Program-made: the position numbers and the translations under genes | The notes under the pieces: generated by a model | What the model saw: only the letters and a program-made list of their open reading frames with translations | Databases searched by the model: none | Told to the model about the DNA's origin: nothing | DNA from: Beverwykella pulmonaria | Lineage: Eukaryota > Ascomycota > Dothideomycetes > Pleosporales > Melanommataceae | DNA length: 64,000 bases | Direction: 5' to 3' | Assembly: GCA_001599595.1 (NCBI GenBank) | Contig: BCHH01000005.1 | Span: 1,831,667-1,895,666, forward strand | In this document: positions 56,643 to 64,000 of the stretch, piece after piece | Position numbering within the stretch: the stretch's first letter is position 1 | Layout of the letters: every line of letters begins with the position of its first letter

Positions 56643-57427
56643 AATGGGAGGGCGGGGAAGGGGGAGAAGGGGAGATTGGGTTGTGTTTCTTAGTGTATTG
56701 ATAGACTGGATAAACTGTACTGTACGTTATTAGAGTGATATCTCTTAATTTTGTATGTCTCCCTCTCTCTCTCTCTCTATATATGTATCCTTCTGTCTTG
56801 CTCTTATATATATCTTTCATTTCTCTACAATTTGCTCTTCACTCTCCCTGACCTAAAGTAGCCCTCCATCCCATAGGCATTTCTGAGTGAAGCATGTTAT
56901 AAGTCTTGTGATGCGATCTACAAGAACCCTGCTTCAGCATCTCAAACATTAGCAACCTCGTCATCCCTACGCTTACCAGAGTGCATCCACCAGAGCAGCC
57001 TTAATAGTGGATAACACACCTATGACAGTATCATCTTTTAGTGTATTAATATATGTATCTCTAGTGTCCTGTTGTTCTGTGTTAGAAATACTGCCTGTGT
57101 AAGAGCCCAAGGGTCAGAAACACGCCCTTATCGTAATAGTCTCGGCGCCCTTGGACCTCAGCGCCTTGATAACAATCTTTGCCTAAGCTGAAGTACCGAT
57201 CTCCAATGTCTTATCTCTCTATTCAAGATCTAGATGCACAAGGCCCACTGGTAGCAGCGAAGCTCGTCCTCAAAGCCTGGACTCATTAACGGCCTGAGTT
57301 TTCAGATGAATAATCTCTTGATGTTGAGCGCGTACTTTTCATCATTAATACGGCTAAAGATTTACTTCGAGCTTATGATGGTAGCGCCCATTTTCCCAAG
57401 TCCAATGAAATCCACAAGAACCGTAAT
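56643..57427. other. Intergenic
   Basis: It begins with the 3' region of the RNase III gene and a CT/TA microsatellite (56757-56815). Beyond that the sequence has scattered stops in all frames and looks like decayed repeat DNA. No feature assignable. Confidence 0.4.
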
Positions 57428-57721
57428 CTAAGTGAGAGCGTAGTTCGGCTCTGAATCTCTAATCCTCCTAAGCCCGTCGGAGTATCCAATCTGATAATCG
57501 GGGTGTTCGCAACCCGGAAAGAACTCTTCGTTGTCAGCCTCTGCTGCTACTCGCTTAGTCTCTGATAGTGCCCATTTGTCGAGCATATTCTGACGCCTTG
57601 CAACAGGGATCTGGATGAAGTTGTGCGTCGGTACGGCGTCTTTGGGAATGGAATGTTTCGCGAGCTTATCTACCAATTCCGCAACCTCATCCTTCAACTC
57701 GCTTCCTTTGAGTGCATACAT
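57428..57721 (-). CDS. Hypothetical fragment, 97 residues
   Basis: An open frame on the minus strand (MYALKGSELKDEVAELVDKL and later PGCEHPDYQIGYSDGLRRI) with protein-like composition. There is no recognised family. It lies in a decayed region, so it may be a remnant of a longer gene. Stops bound it on both sides. Confidence 0.25.
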   Translation of the reverse strand: MYALKGSELKDEVAELVDKLAKHSIPKDAVPTHNFIQIPVARRQNMLDKWALSETKRVAAEADNEEFFPGCEHPDYQIGYSDGLRRIRDSEPNYALT

Positions 57722-57787
57722 CTTGTTTCGTTGAAGAAGTCGTTGAATTATTGTAGGCCGGTGTCAAAGAGTGAACCCACCTCTTTA

Positions 57788-57810
57788 CCCCCCCCCCCCC
57801 CCCCCCCCCC
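57788..57810. repeat. Poly-C run of 23 bases
   Basis: An uninterrupted run of 23 C on the plus strand. This is very rare in fungal DNA by chance and prone to sequencing and replication slippage. Confidence 0.95.
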
Positions 57811-58980
57811 ATGGTAATCTCAAAACCTCTCGCAAGATGAGCAATAGTGAATGTTGCATCTTCTGGAGAAGTCCCTTAGATTTAGGCATTCATATATAGC
57901 TCAAAGAACCTTTAGCAGAATATCTTTAACTCCTTTCCTCCACTCTTGTAGTAGCAGATGGGTTGCGAGACTTGCACCCATGCATGCTCTCCATCAAACA
58001 ACCTTCCAGATCTTTGTCCGAAACGCTGCACCATCTCCGTCTGCATCATTGCCCTACTCATGTCTTAGTCGCTTCGAGAATATATTCATTCTGCTGCTCT
58101 AGAAATTGATGATAGCACCATCGGGATTCTGCTAATGATTAGTAACGTCTCGTGTAGGCAATTTATCAAGATATGGCATATACTGAAGATTTTGAACTTT
58201 AATGAGTGCATAAAGTATCTCTAAGTTACTCTGTTATAGTATACTGGGTGCGTTAGTACCTTGTGGCATACTACCCCGTCCAAGGTTTTCCTCTCTTCTA
58301 TCCCCCTATTTTTAAGCCCTATTTTTGTCCGAATTAATATTGGGGAGGAGGTACCGTAGTTCGTTCAATTGCTACCACTGTATTTGGAGACGATGTTTTT
58401 TCCTATTGTTATCTATTCAAGTTGGCTGTAGCGCATACCTTCTATAGTAATATCCGTTGCAGTGATGACATACCTCATAGTCTGGTAACAGTGTTACAGC
58501 TAGAACGCAAAACAACAACCTTGGCGAAACTTCAGGCAGAGGCTGCAGGGTTACAAGCTACAAGCCTCTACATACCTAAACGACAATAAGATACTACCGC
58601 GTGCGCCTACTAATGTCTCAGCACGCGAACTTAGCCTTGAGATAGATCACACTGCCACTCGGCAGAGGGTAATGCAAGGTCAAGCCCTTCCCTGAGAGAC
58701 TTCCTTTTCCTTTTAAAAATATTGAAATAGTGGTAGGACGCACTGTAACGACCAACTCAGCTATTCGCTTCGCGACCTTGCAGCGCCATAGCATGTTGAT
58801 TATATGCATAATATCAGCTTGCACGGCTCAAGAGCTAGGTCATATCCTCTCCTCCCTTTATATCAATAACCTTTGTCTTACGCTGCGGACCACCGCATCT
58901 TATCTTCTACTCCCACTGGACGACAACTTCTCAGGTCACAAGCCAATTTCTGCATTTCTTAAACTTGAACGACTCGAAAC
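57811..58980. other. Decayed, no recognisable gene
   Basis: AT-rich sequence with short frames and no family resemblance. Probably transposon or repeat debris, but no element was identified. Confidence 0.4.
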
Positions 58981-59618
58981 ATGGCTGAAAGTATTGGCCT
59001 TGTCCTGGGCACGCTCGCGCTGGTAGGTGTTTTTAAGGATTGCATTGGTTTGATATCACAAATCGCTATCGCGAAATCCATTGGCCAAGACTATGAGATC
59101 TTTGACACGAGGCTTAACATTAAGAAGACGCTACTCCTTCAATGGGTGAATCGAATACACCTTTTTCAATCGCTAGCAGAACGACACGCGTCTCGATGAC
59201 CCAGAAAACACGACGAATCATCTTAGCTGCATTCACCTACTTTTTGGAGAAAGTAAAGAGCCGCAGCGCCGTTACGGTGTTCGGACGGCTAAGAAGGGTG
59301 AGGAGACTGAAACCTCTTCGGCTGTCAGTAGTCGTCTTATGTCTCGCTTTTATCAGGAGTCATAGTCCCTCATGCTGTGGCGGAATTCACAGATTCTCAA
59401 GCTAGGTCAGGAGGCGCAGCCTTTTCAGCCGCGGGTTGAGGTCTACAAGAAGGATAATTCAACTTTCACCAAGATCAAGTGGGTTATTAAGTGGGTTATC
59501 AAAGACAGGAGAAGTTTGAAGGCTTCATCCGGGAGCTATCGGACCTCATCGCCAACCTCAACAAAGTGATACCCGACAAACAAGATTTTACTCGCACTTA
59601 TCTAAAACGGGAAATTTA
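58981..59618 (+). pseudogene. HeLo-domain (HET-S-type) pseudogene, frameshifted
   Basis: It opens with MAESIGLVLGTLALVGVFKD at 58981, and the first frame continues to DYEIFDTRLNIKKTLLLQWV, typical of the HeLo helical bundle (PF14479). The frame ends at 59199 in ERHASR. The expected domain then continues in other frames: LDDPENTTNHLSCIHLLFGE, then near 59470 IKWVIKWVIKD, and finally EKFEGFIRELSDLIANLNKV, the normal end of HeLo. At least two frameshifts and one stop break it. HeLo is the membrane-permeabilising domain of HET-S and related NLR-linked proteins. The second half of the protein was not found. Confidence 0.7.
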
Positions 59619-59935
59619 AAGAATGTGAAGTGTTCCTACCCTGAAAATAATACCACATGCTTCAACGGACGATAACAATGATCCCGTCAATGTCACTAAC
59701 GACGCCATCATAAGAGAGCGTAGGCGCTTTGAAGAGGGCTGTGACGATATTATGCATCGCCAGCCCCGGAAGGCCCTCGGGTAGTGTAAGGAATTGGGTT
59801 GTCTCGCACTAAACAGGGTTGAGAGTAAGGTTTCGGGGTAGATAGGAGTGTATTGTAGGAGGGACGAATCACTGCCAAACCACATTGGTAGCGGGGGAAC
59901 ACTAATAGGCTAAATCGCATGACACCTGCGCCATA

Positions 59936-60350
59936 TTGCATCCGTACAGGCCCGGTACCAGCTTTACAACATGTACAGGCCAAAACCGGCCTTATCCTAA
60001 CGGCGCGAGAAGTCGTGAGGAGGCTAGGGATCTAGAGGATTTCATGAACCCTGAAGATGGAGATGAGGAGCTAGAGGAGCAAGAGGTGGTACTACAAGAT
60101 ATTATCAATCATTACACTGGTGCTGTCGGTGTTGAAACTGTAGAGGAGGAAGATGCTGAGCCACCACCTCCACCGTCTTTAACTGAGGCTCTCGCGGCTT
60201 TATCAACTTTACAAAGCTATCTAGAAGCCCAGGCAGACTCTACAATTGATGATACGAAGGGTATTAGCACCATGGAGCGCAGGCTTACCCACAAGGCCAT
60301 TGCATCGCGCAAGTAAGCTTCAATCAAGGCATATTTTAAAGCTCCGGCGG
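59936..60350 (+). pseudogene. Tigger/pogo transposase C-terminal relic
   Basis: The open frame has EEQEVVLQDIINHYTG, an EEEDAEPPPPPS stretch, EALAALSTLQSYLEAQAD and a final KAIASRK, stop, ASIKAYFKAPAAR. The IKAYF-type ending after a Leu-rich helix is the pattern of fungal Tigger-like DDE transposases (QTxIxxFF). The stop occupies a Gln position (CAA to TAA). Everything upstream is lost. Confidence 0.5.
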
Positions 60351-60828
60351 CTAGATAGTGCTTTGGTAGTACGGCGCCTGTTGAGGGACTGGTGCAGGAT
60401 TTTGTGTACTACTTTTAGGGTAGGTAGAGTGTTATAGACACGTAGTTTGATTATTTGGGAAGAAATTGATAAGGAGTTTTGCTGTTTTTAATGACTTGTA
60501 TTGTGGACATGTGAGTGTAGTGATTGGGATAGTGTGGCTGATTCCTTTTTTACGAAAGCGAATTAACCACTGCACCACGCCAAGGTGTGGGCAGTCTTTC
60601 GGTGACTAAGCCATCGGCGCGACGGAGCAATGGCCGATTGGTACACTAAGCACTGCCCACTCAAACATCCCACCTCCTGTGGCCCGTGCCTCCGCATTGG
60701 TCCAAAGGTTCGGTCGCTTGAACTTGGCGAAGGATGCGCCAGTGATTGCTGTCCTTATAAGAACTAGCTACAGTCCCTCTTGTTGTTCGTTTGCATTTTC
60801 TCACAACACTGCGGAGCAGGTTTCAGGA

Positions 60829-61250
60829 TGAGTGGTTTTCGGTCGAAGTCGTACGGGGGATATCGCACTTCTCACGGGAGGCGTGGCCGTGGTAGTGGCT
60901 GGGTGAAAGGGAAGTCCTAGCGCAGTCGTAGTATTCGTTATGGGAGGATCTGTCGTCGTTATGGGGAGATCCGTCGTCGTTCGGGCAGGACGGCGGTTTC
61001 GAAGTTGGCCAAGGGAGTGGCGAGAATCAAGCGGGGCGAGATGCAGAAGGTGCAGCTGCGCACCATTCTAGAGGCTGTGGTGGAGTGTTTGCGCGAAGCG
61101 GGTATAGAGAGGTCGAAGTATTTTCCGGTTCTGGCGATACTAGAGACTATGCATTGCTGTTATTCAGCTGTCACTACTTTGACAGGGAACAACATCACAC
61201 TAGGCAAAGTTTTTAAATACTTTTTGAAAACTTGTACGAAAGCTTCATGA
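60829..61250 (+). pseudogene. Arg/Ser/Gly-rich small ORF, interrupted by one stop
   Basis: From ATG 60829 the frame reads MSGFRSKSYGGYRTSHGRRG, then RGSGWVKGKS, a TAG, RSRSIRYGRICRRYGE, and then an uninterrupted 80-codon stretch (VARIKRGEMQKVQLRTILEA; LREAGIERSKYFPVLAILET) to a stop at 61250. The basic N-terminus suggests nucleic-acid binding, and the second half is mostly helical. The stop stands where Gln (CAG) could be. I do not recognise the family. A TATA-like ATAAGAA lies about 75 bases before the ATG. Confidence 0.35.
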
Positions 61251-61263
61251 TTTTGGATATAGT

Positions 61264-61340
61264 ACAATAGAATCTCGTTGATATGATCTTATTTACCCTG
61301 GCGATTTCTATCGTACTATTAAATTATCACAATAACGATC
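61264..61340 (+). repeat. Possible pogo-type element terminus
   Basis: TACAATAGAATCTCGTTGAT resembles the terminal inverted repeats of pogo/Tigger elements (CAGTAGAATCTCGTTAAA-type). No partner terminus was found, so the identity is tentative. Confidence 0.3.
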
Positions 61341-61914
61341 TAGGGTCTGTCTCACCCCTTAACGACCAACAATCAAATATATTTGGAAATCCGGTCGTTT
61401 GATCAATCAAATCTGAAAATCCATCAACTCGAATCCTACAATAGAGATTTGTATGGCAAATCAAATCTTACCGTTGGATTTGATTTGTAGATTTAAAGGA
61501 TGTTGATAGGGATCTTACAGCTAGCTGCATAGTGGTGCGAGCACTAATCGGCAAGGCATAAGACAGTTGTACGGTGTACACAGCGTACGGGGACAGTAGG
61601 GTGGGCAACAGGTTTCTGGTTATTGCTCTCCTCATCTATGTACAAACGCGAGCGATATTTAAGGAGGCGCGCCCGTGCACGGGAATCACGTGATATACCA
61701 CGTGATCCCATGCCGGGCTAGACAGATACTTTGCGCCGTATCGCTCCTGCGTACGGACAAAGGATTTGATATTTACTGTGCTCCTGCTCAACGCGCTGTT
61801 TTGTGAGGTTTCTTATGAGCTGATTTCCCCACCGGCTGCCACCTATCCATGCTCCGCTCAGGCTTCGTACCCAGCAATCTTATATACTATCGTCGTCAGC
61901 TTTGTTGTTGATCG
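61341..61914. other. Intergenic, one hairpin
   Basis: No gene. A 10-base perfect inverted repeat (AAATCAAATC / GATTTGATTT) with a 9-base loop lies at 61458-61486. Two CACGTG-bearing palindromes lie near 61687-61704. Confidence 0.5.
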
Positions 61915-62048
61915 TGTAAGCTGGAGGGCGGAGGAAAAGAGTGTCCAGATGTGTATTGTATGTGATGTATGTACAGCTGATATATATATATGACGGACTG
62001 ATTAGTCAGTGGCATATCCACGTGACATTATGGTGTCCTCGGCTTACA
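61915..62048 (-). mobile_element. 3' LTR of a Copia element (TGTAAGC family)
   Basis: A 134-base unit with ends TGTAAGC/GCTTACA, nearly identical to the solo copies at 16306 and 17647. On the minus strand it is preceded directly by the purine-rich GAGGGGGGTG (62049-62058), a polypurine tract, and further upstream by a Copia RNase H region. It is therefore the 3' LTR of that element. Confidence 0.75.
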
Positions 62049-62342
62049 CACCCCCCTCAGTTTTGAACTTTAAAGCTGGAGCGATCGAAGGCCATCCTCT
62101 ACCTTTCTTAGGCAGAGCTGCATATTTGTGGGTCTGTCCTGCTGTAATACAGGCCTGTCAACCACTGCTGGTGCAGTTCCTGATGGGGCGATCATTTTTG
62201 TGCTTCGTGTGTTCTGTATGGAGGTTGGAGGTTTGAAATAGCTGTTTACAAGAATTGACAGCAATGTACAGAAGAAGAATACAAGATAAAGAGATACACA
62301 AAATAATTATGATGGGAAATCCTTGAAATGCAAAAGGGATAC

Positions 62343-62850
62343 CTAGTGTTTATGCCTTTGTCTCAGCAACAGCTTTGTAAGACTGTTAGCTGGTTGACTA
62401 TTAGTCTGTATATATGCGAGATTGATTTGATTGTTTTGAACCTCTTGACGAAGCCAGTGGTGATGGATATTAATGTGTTGTAGTTTAGTTTTAAGTCGCG
62501 GAGAAGCTTCTTTCAGCAACCTAATTGTTTGTTGATTGTCGCAGTATAGCAGTTGCTTATTGTCAAGCTTGAATCTGATGGATTTGAATAGTCTCCACCA
62601 CCATATTAACTTAGTGCTGGCTGATGATGCAGCGATTAATTTGGATTTAGTGGTTAATTTGGTGACACAGCGTTGCAACGTTGCTTTCTAGTTGATAGGA
62701 CTGCCAAATAGGAAGAAGATATAACCTTGTGAGCTTTTGCGCGTGGCCTTGTGATTAGTATATAATGCGTCTAATGCTCTAAAGAAGTCAGGTTCTTTGC
62801 AGTTAGCAATATAGGCTAAGTTGGTTGATACTAATGCATTATAGCATAGT
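62343..62850 (-). pseudogene. Copia polyprotein relic (RNase H end)
   Basis: On the minus strand, from about 62850, the frame gives ALVSTNLAYIANCKEPDF, SSQGYIFFLFGSPIN, a stop, KATLQRCVTKLTTKS, and then a 111-codon open frame with KLIAASSASTKLIWWWRLF and LLYCDNQQTIRLLKEASP. These are the SGY...W.S, the Glu-replaced TEAEY and the DNQ blocks of Ty1/Copia RNase H. The stop is at the conserved Trp (TGG to TAG), a RIP-type change. The end is NSLTKLLLRQRHK, the usual DxxTK end. The element is cut at 62905 by the next LTR. Confidence 0.75.
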
Positions 62851-62905
62851 GACTAATTACGTGTCTAACTAAGGTATGCAATTACATAATATGCGGCGTT
62901 AATAT

Positions 62906-63102
62906 TGTTGGTTTCACAGGGCTATTGCAATAGCAATGGGGGTTCTCAAAGGGGTAATAAATCGTTGTGTCTGTCTCTATCTGAGGTGAGGCTCAGGAGG
63001 TTGTATCATCCCTTTGCCGCCAAGCACCGCTAGTGTCTCATGTGATAAACACGTGATCACAACATCACCACGTGATCACCATGTTCTATATATATTCCAA
63101 CA
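62906..63102 (-). mobile_element. 3' LTR of a second Copia element
   Basis: A 197-base unit with ends TGTTGG/CCAACA, matching the solo LTR at 15344-15540. On the minus strand it is directly preceded by a purine-rich tract (AAAAGAAAGAG within 63103-63125) and by a Copia RNase H frame. Its far end abuts the older Copia relic at 62905, so this element is inserted in that one. Confidence 0.8.
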
Positions 63103-63227
63103 CTGGCAACTCTTTCTTTTGTCGTTGTCGTTGCCAGTTGCAATCAAATAAGGAAAAGAAAACATGTAACGAATGGACGCTCAATTGAGCTAGAAATAAA
63201 AAGAGAACTCCATCCACTTTGATCGGA

Positions 63228-64000
63228 TCAAACACGTGACTGACTAGATTGACCGTTCGAACGGTTGACCCAACCGTCGATTCGTATGCGGAGCTTGTTC
63301 GTGTCGACAAGGGTTTTGAGGGCGTTGTTTGGTATAACCTTGGTGAAGGCGTCGGCCGGGTTGTCGTTGCCATTGATCCACCGAATCTCCTGGAGCTCAC
63401 GTCGCTCATATGACTGGCGAAGAGCCATGATATCAATCATAAGGCGTTTCTCCTTTGTGGTGCCGAGTTTGACAAGGCATTCGTATAGGGAAAACGAATC
63501 GGTGCATACAACGATCGGGATTTCGGGGATCTCCAATCGGTCCGTAATCATCTTGAGTGTCGTGCCGAGAACGATAGCGATATCAACTCCTGCTACCATC
63601 CCATAGACCTCTGAAGCAAGCACTGCTCGGGTCACTCTTTTGCTTTTGGTAGAGCTGTAGTGGATGATATTGCCAGTAATATTGAACTCGCTCTCTCCGG
63701 GGGCTTCATTTGCAATGGCGATTAGATATCCTAACTGGGAGCTTAAATCTTTGTTGTTTGCAAATGAGCCGTCGACGAACACAAATAGCTTTGCTGATTC
63801 GATCTCAATAGGCAGATATTGGAGTCCTCGGTCGAGATTTGCCATGTGCCATGAGATGCGTTTGTTGAGGGCCTTGATCTCGTCATTACCAGGTTCCTGA
63901 GTCTGCGCAGCGGTTGATAGATCAAAAGCAGCTTCCGGTTGACATATCGATGAGATGAACGCAGCTCGAGCACGCTGCTGTCGGTATACAGTTTGAGTAT
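63228..64000 (-). CDS. Copia polyprotein, RNase H end (partial at window edge)
   Basis: On the minus strand the frame is open from the window edge at 64000 to the stop at 63228. It reads SSICQPEAAFDLSTAAQTQE near the edge, then SAKLFVFVDGSFANN (the first RNase H Asp), HYSSTKSKRVTRAVLASEVY (the TEAEY-equivalent with Glu), PIVVCTDSFSLYECL, and IRWINGNDNPADAFTKV, the ADxxTK end of Ty1/Copia polyproteins. Unlike the relic at 62.3-62.9 kb there is no stop in the visible part, so this copy may still be coding. The reverse transcriptase, integrase and 5' LTR would lie beyond the window. Confidence 0.8.
   Translation of the reverse strand, partial: TQTVYRQQRARAAFISSICQPEAAFDLSTAAQTQEPGNDEIKALNKRISWHMANLDRGLQYLPIEIESAKLFVFVDGSFANNKDLSSQLGYLIAIANEAPGESEFNITGNIIHYSSTKSKRVTRAVLASEVYGMVAGVDIAIVLGTTLKMITDRLEIPEIPIVVCTDSFSLYECLVKLGTTKEKRLMIDIMALRQSYERRELQEIRWINGNDNPADAFTKVIPNNALKTLVDTNKLRIRIDGWVNRSNGQSSQSRV

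Noticed and set aside
60560..61250. Idea that the Arg-rich ORF and its upstream inverted repeat are an integrated circular-DNA virus remnant
   Set aside because: No replication-protein motif, no recognisable origin nonanucleotide and no coat-protein family match is visible. A basic N-terminus alone is not evidence.

Overview
The window is filamentous-ascomycete (Pezizomycotina) nuclear DNA, perhaps from a Dothideomycete; the class assignment is weak. The evidence is short GT-AG introns of about 50-80 bases, a HET-NACHT-WD40 gene, a fungal-specific transcription-factor domain, a Slt2-type MAP kinase with a TEY loop, and transposon relics whose stops fall where Gln or Trp codons are expected, as repeat-induced point mutation (RIP) would leave them. 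A 100-N assembly gap lies at 31685-31784.

Layout. 1-3089 has no gene I can support. 3090-6534 encodes a C2H2 / Fungal_trans transcription factor in seven exons. 7459-8493 is a sulfotransferase-like P-loop protein. 10324-11148 and 11793-15095 are a tandem pair: a 274-residue gasdermin-like protein and a TPR-CHAT protease. 15096-18207 is a transposon graveyard: a solo Copia LTR, a decayed F-box gene copy with a small LTR inside it, and a hAT relic hit by a second copy of that LTR. 18208-23011 holds two divergent housekeeping genes, a UBE2O-like E2 and COG8. 24050-27870 has small genes, including two F-box-like genes; the second is the relative of the pseudogene at 16 kb. 29083-32125 is a HET-NACHT-WD40 gene broken by a frameshift and the gap. 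32292-34150 is transposon debris. 34954-37437 is a large Crinkler-type P-loop NTPase with a nuclease-like tail. 37514-39597 is a terminal-inverted-repeat element enclosing a decayed LINE.

39881-45051 carries a membrane protein, a PRKRIP1 (DUF1168) splicing factor and a DET1-like histidine phosphatase. 46084-48924 is a repetitive GPI-anchored surface protein. 50279-52436 is an aspartic-protease-like membrane protein lacking its first catalytic Asp. 53616-55274 is the cell-wall-integrity MAP kinase Slt2/MpkA. 56028-56642 is an RNase III-domain protein. From 56.6 kb to the end it is mostly transposon and gene debris: a frameshifted HeLo-domain pseudogene, pogo/Tigger relics, and two nested Copia elements.

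Working together. The strongest candidate system is the gasdermin-like / TPR-CHAT pair. It matches the known fungal pattern in which a gasdermin-type pore former sits beside the protease that cleaves and activates it (HET-Q1/HET-Q2 in Podospora; RCD-1 in Neurospora). With the HET-NACHT-WD40 gene, the Crinkler-type NTPase and the HeLo pseudogene, the window reads as a self/non-self recognition and cell-death neighbourhood mixed with transposons, beside conserved housekeeping genes.
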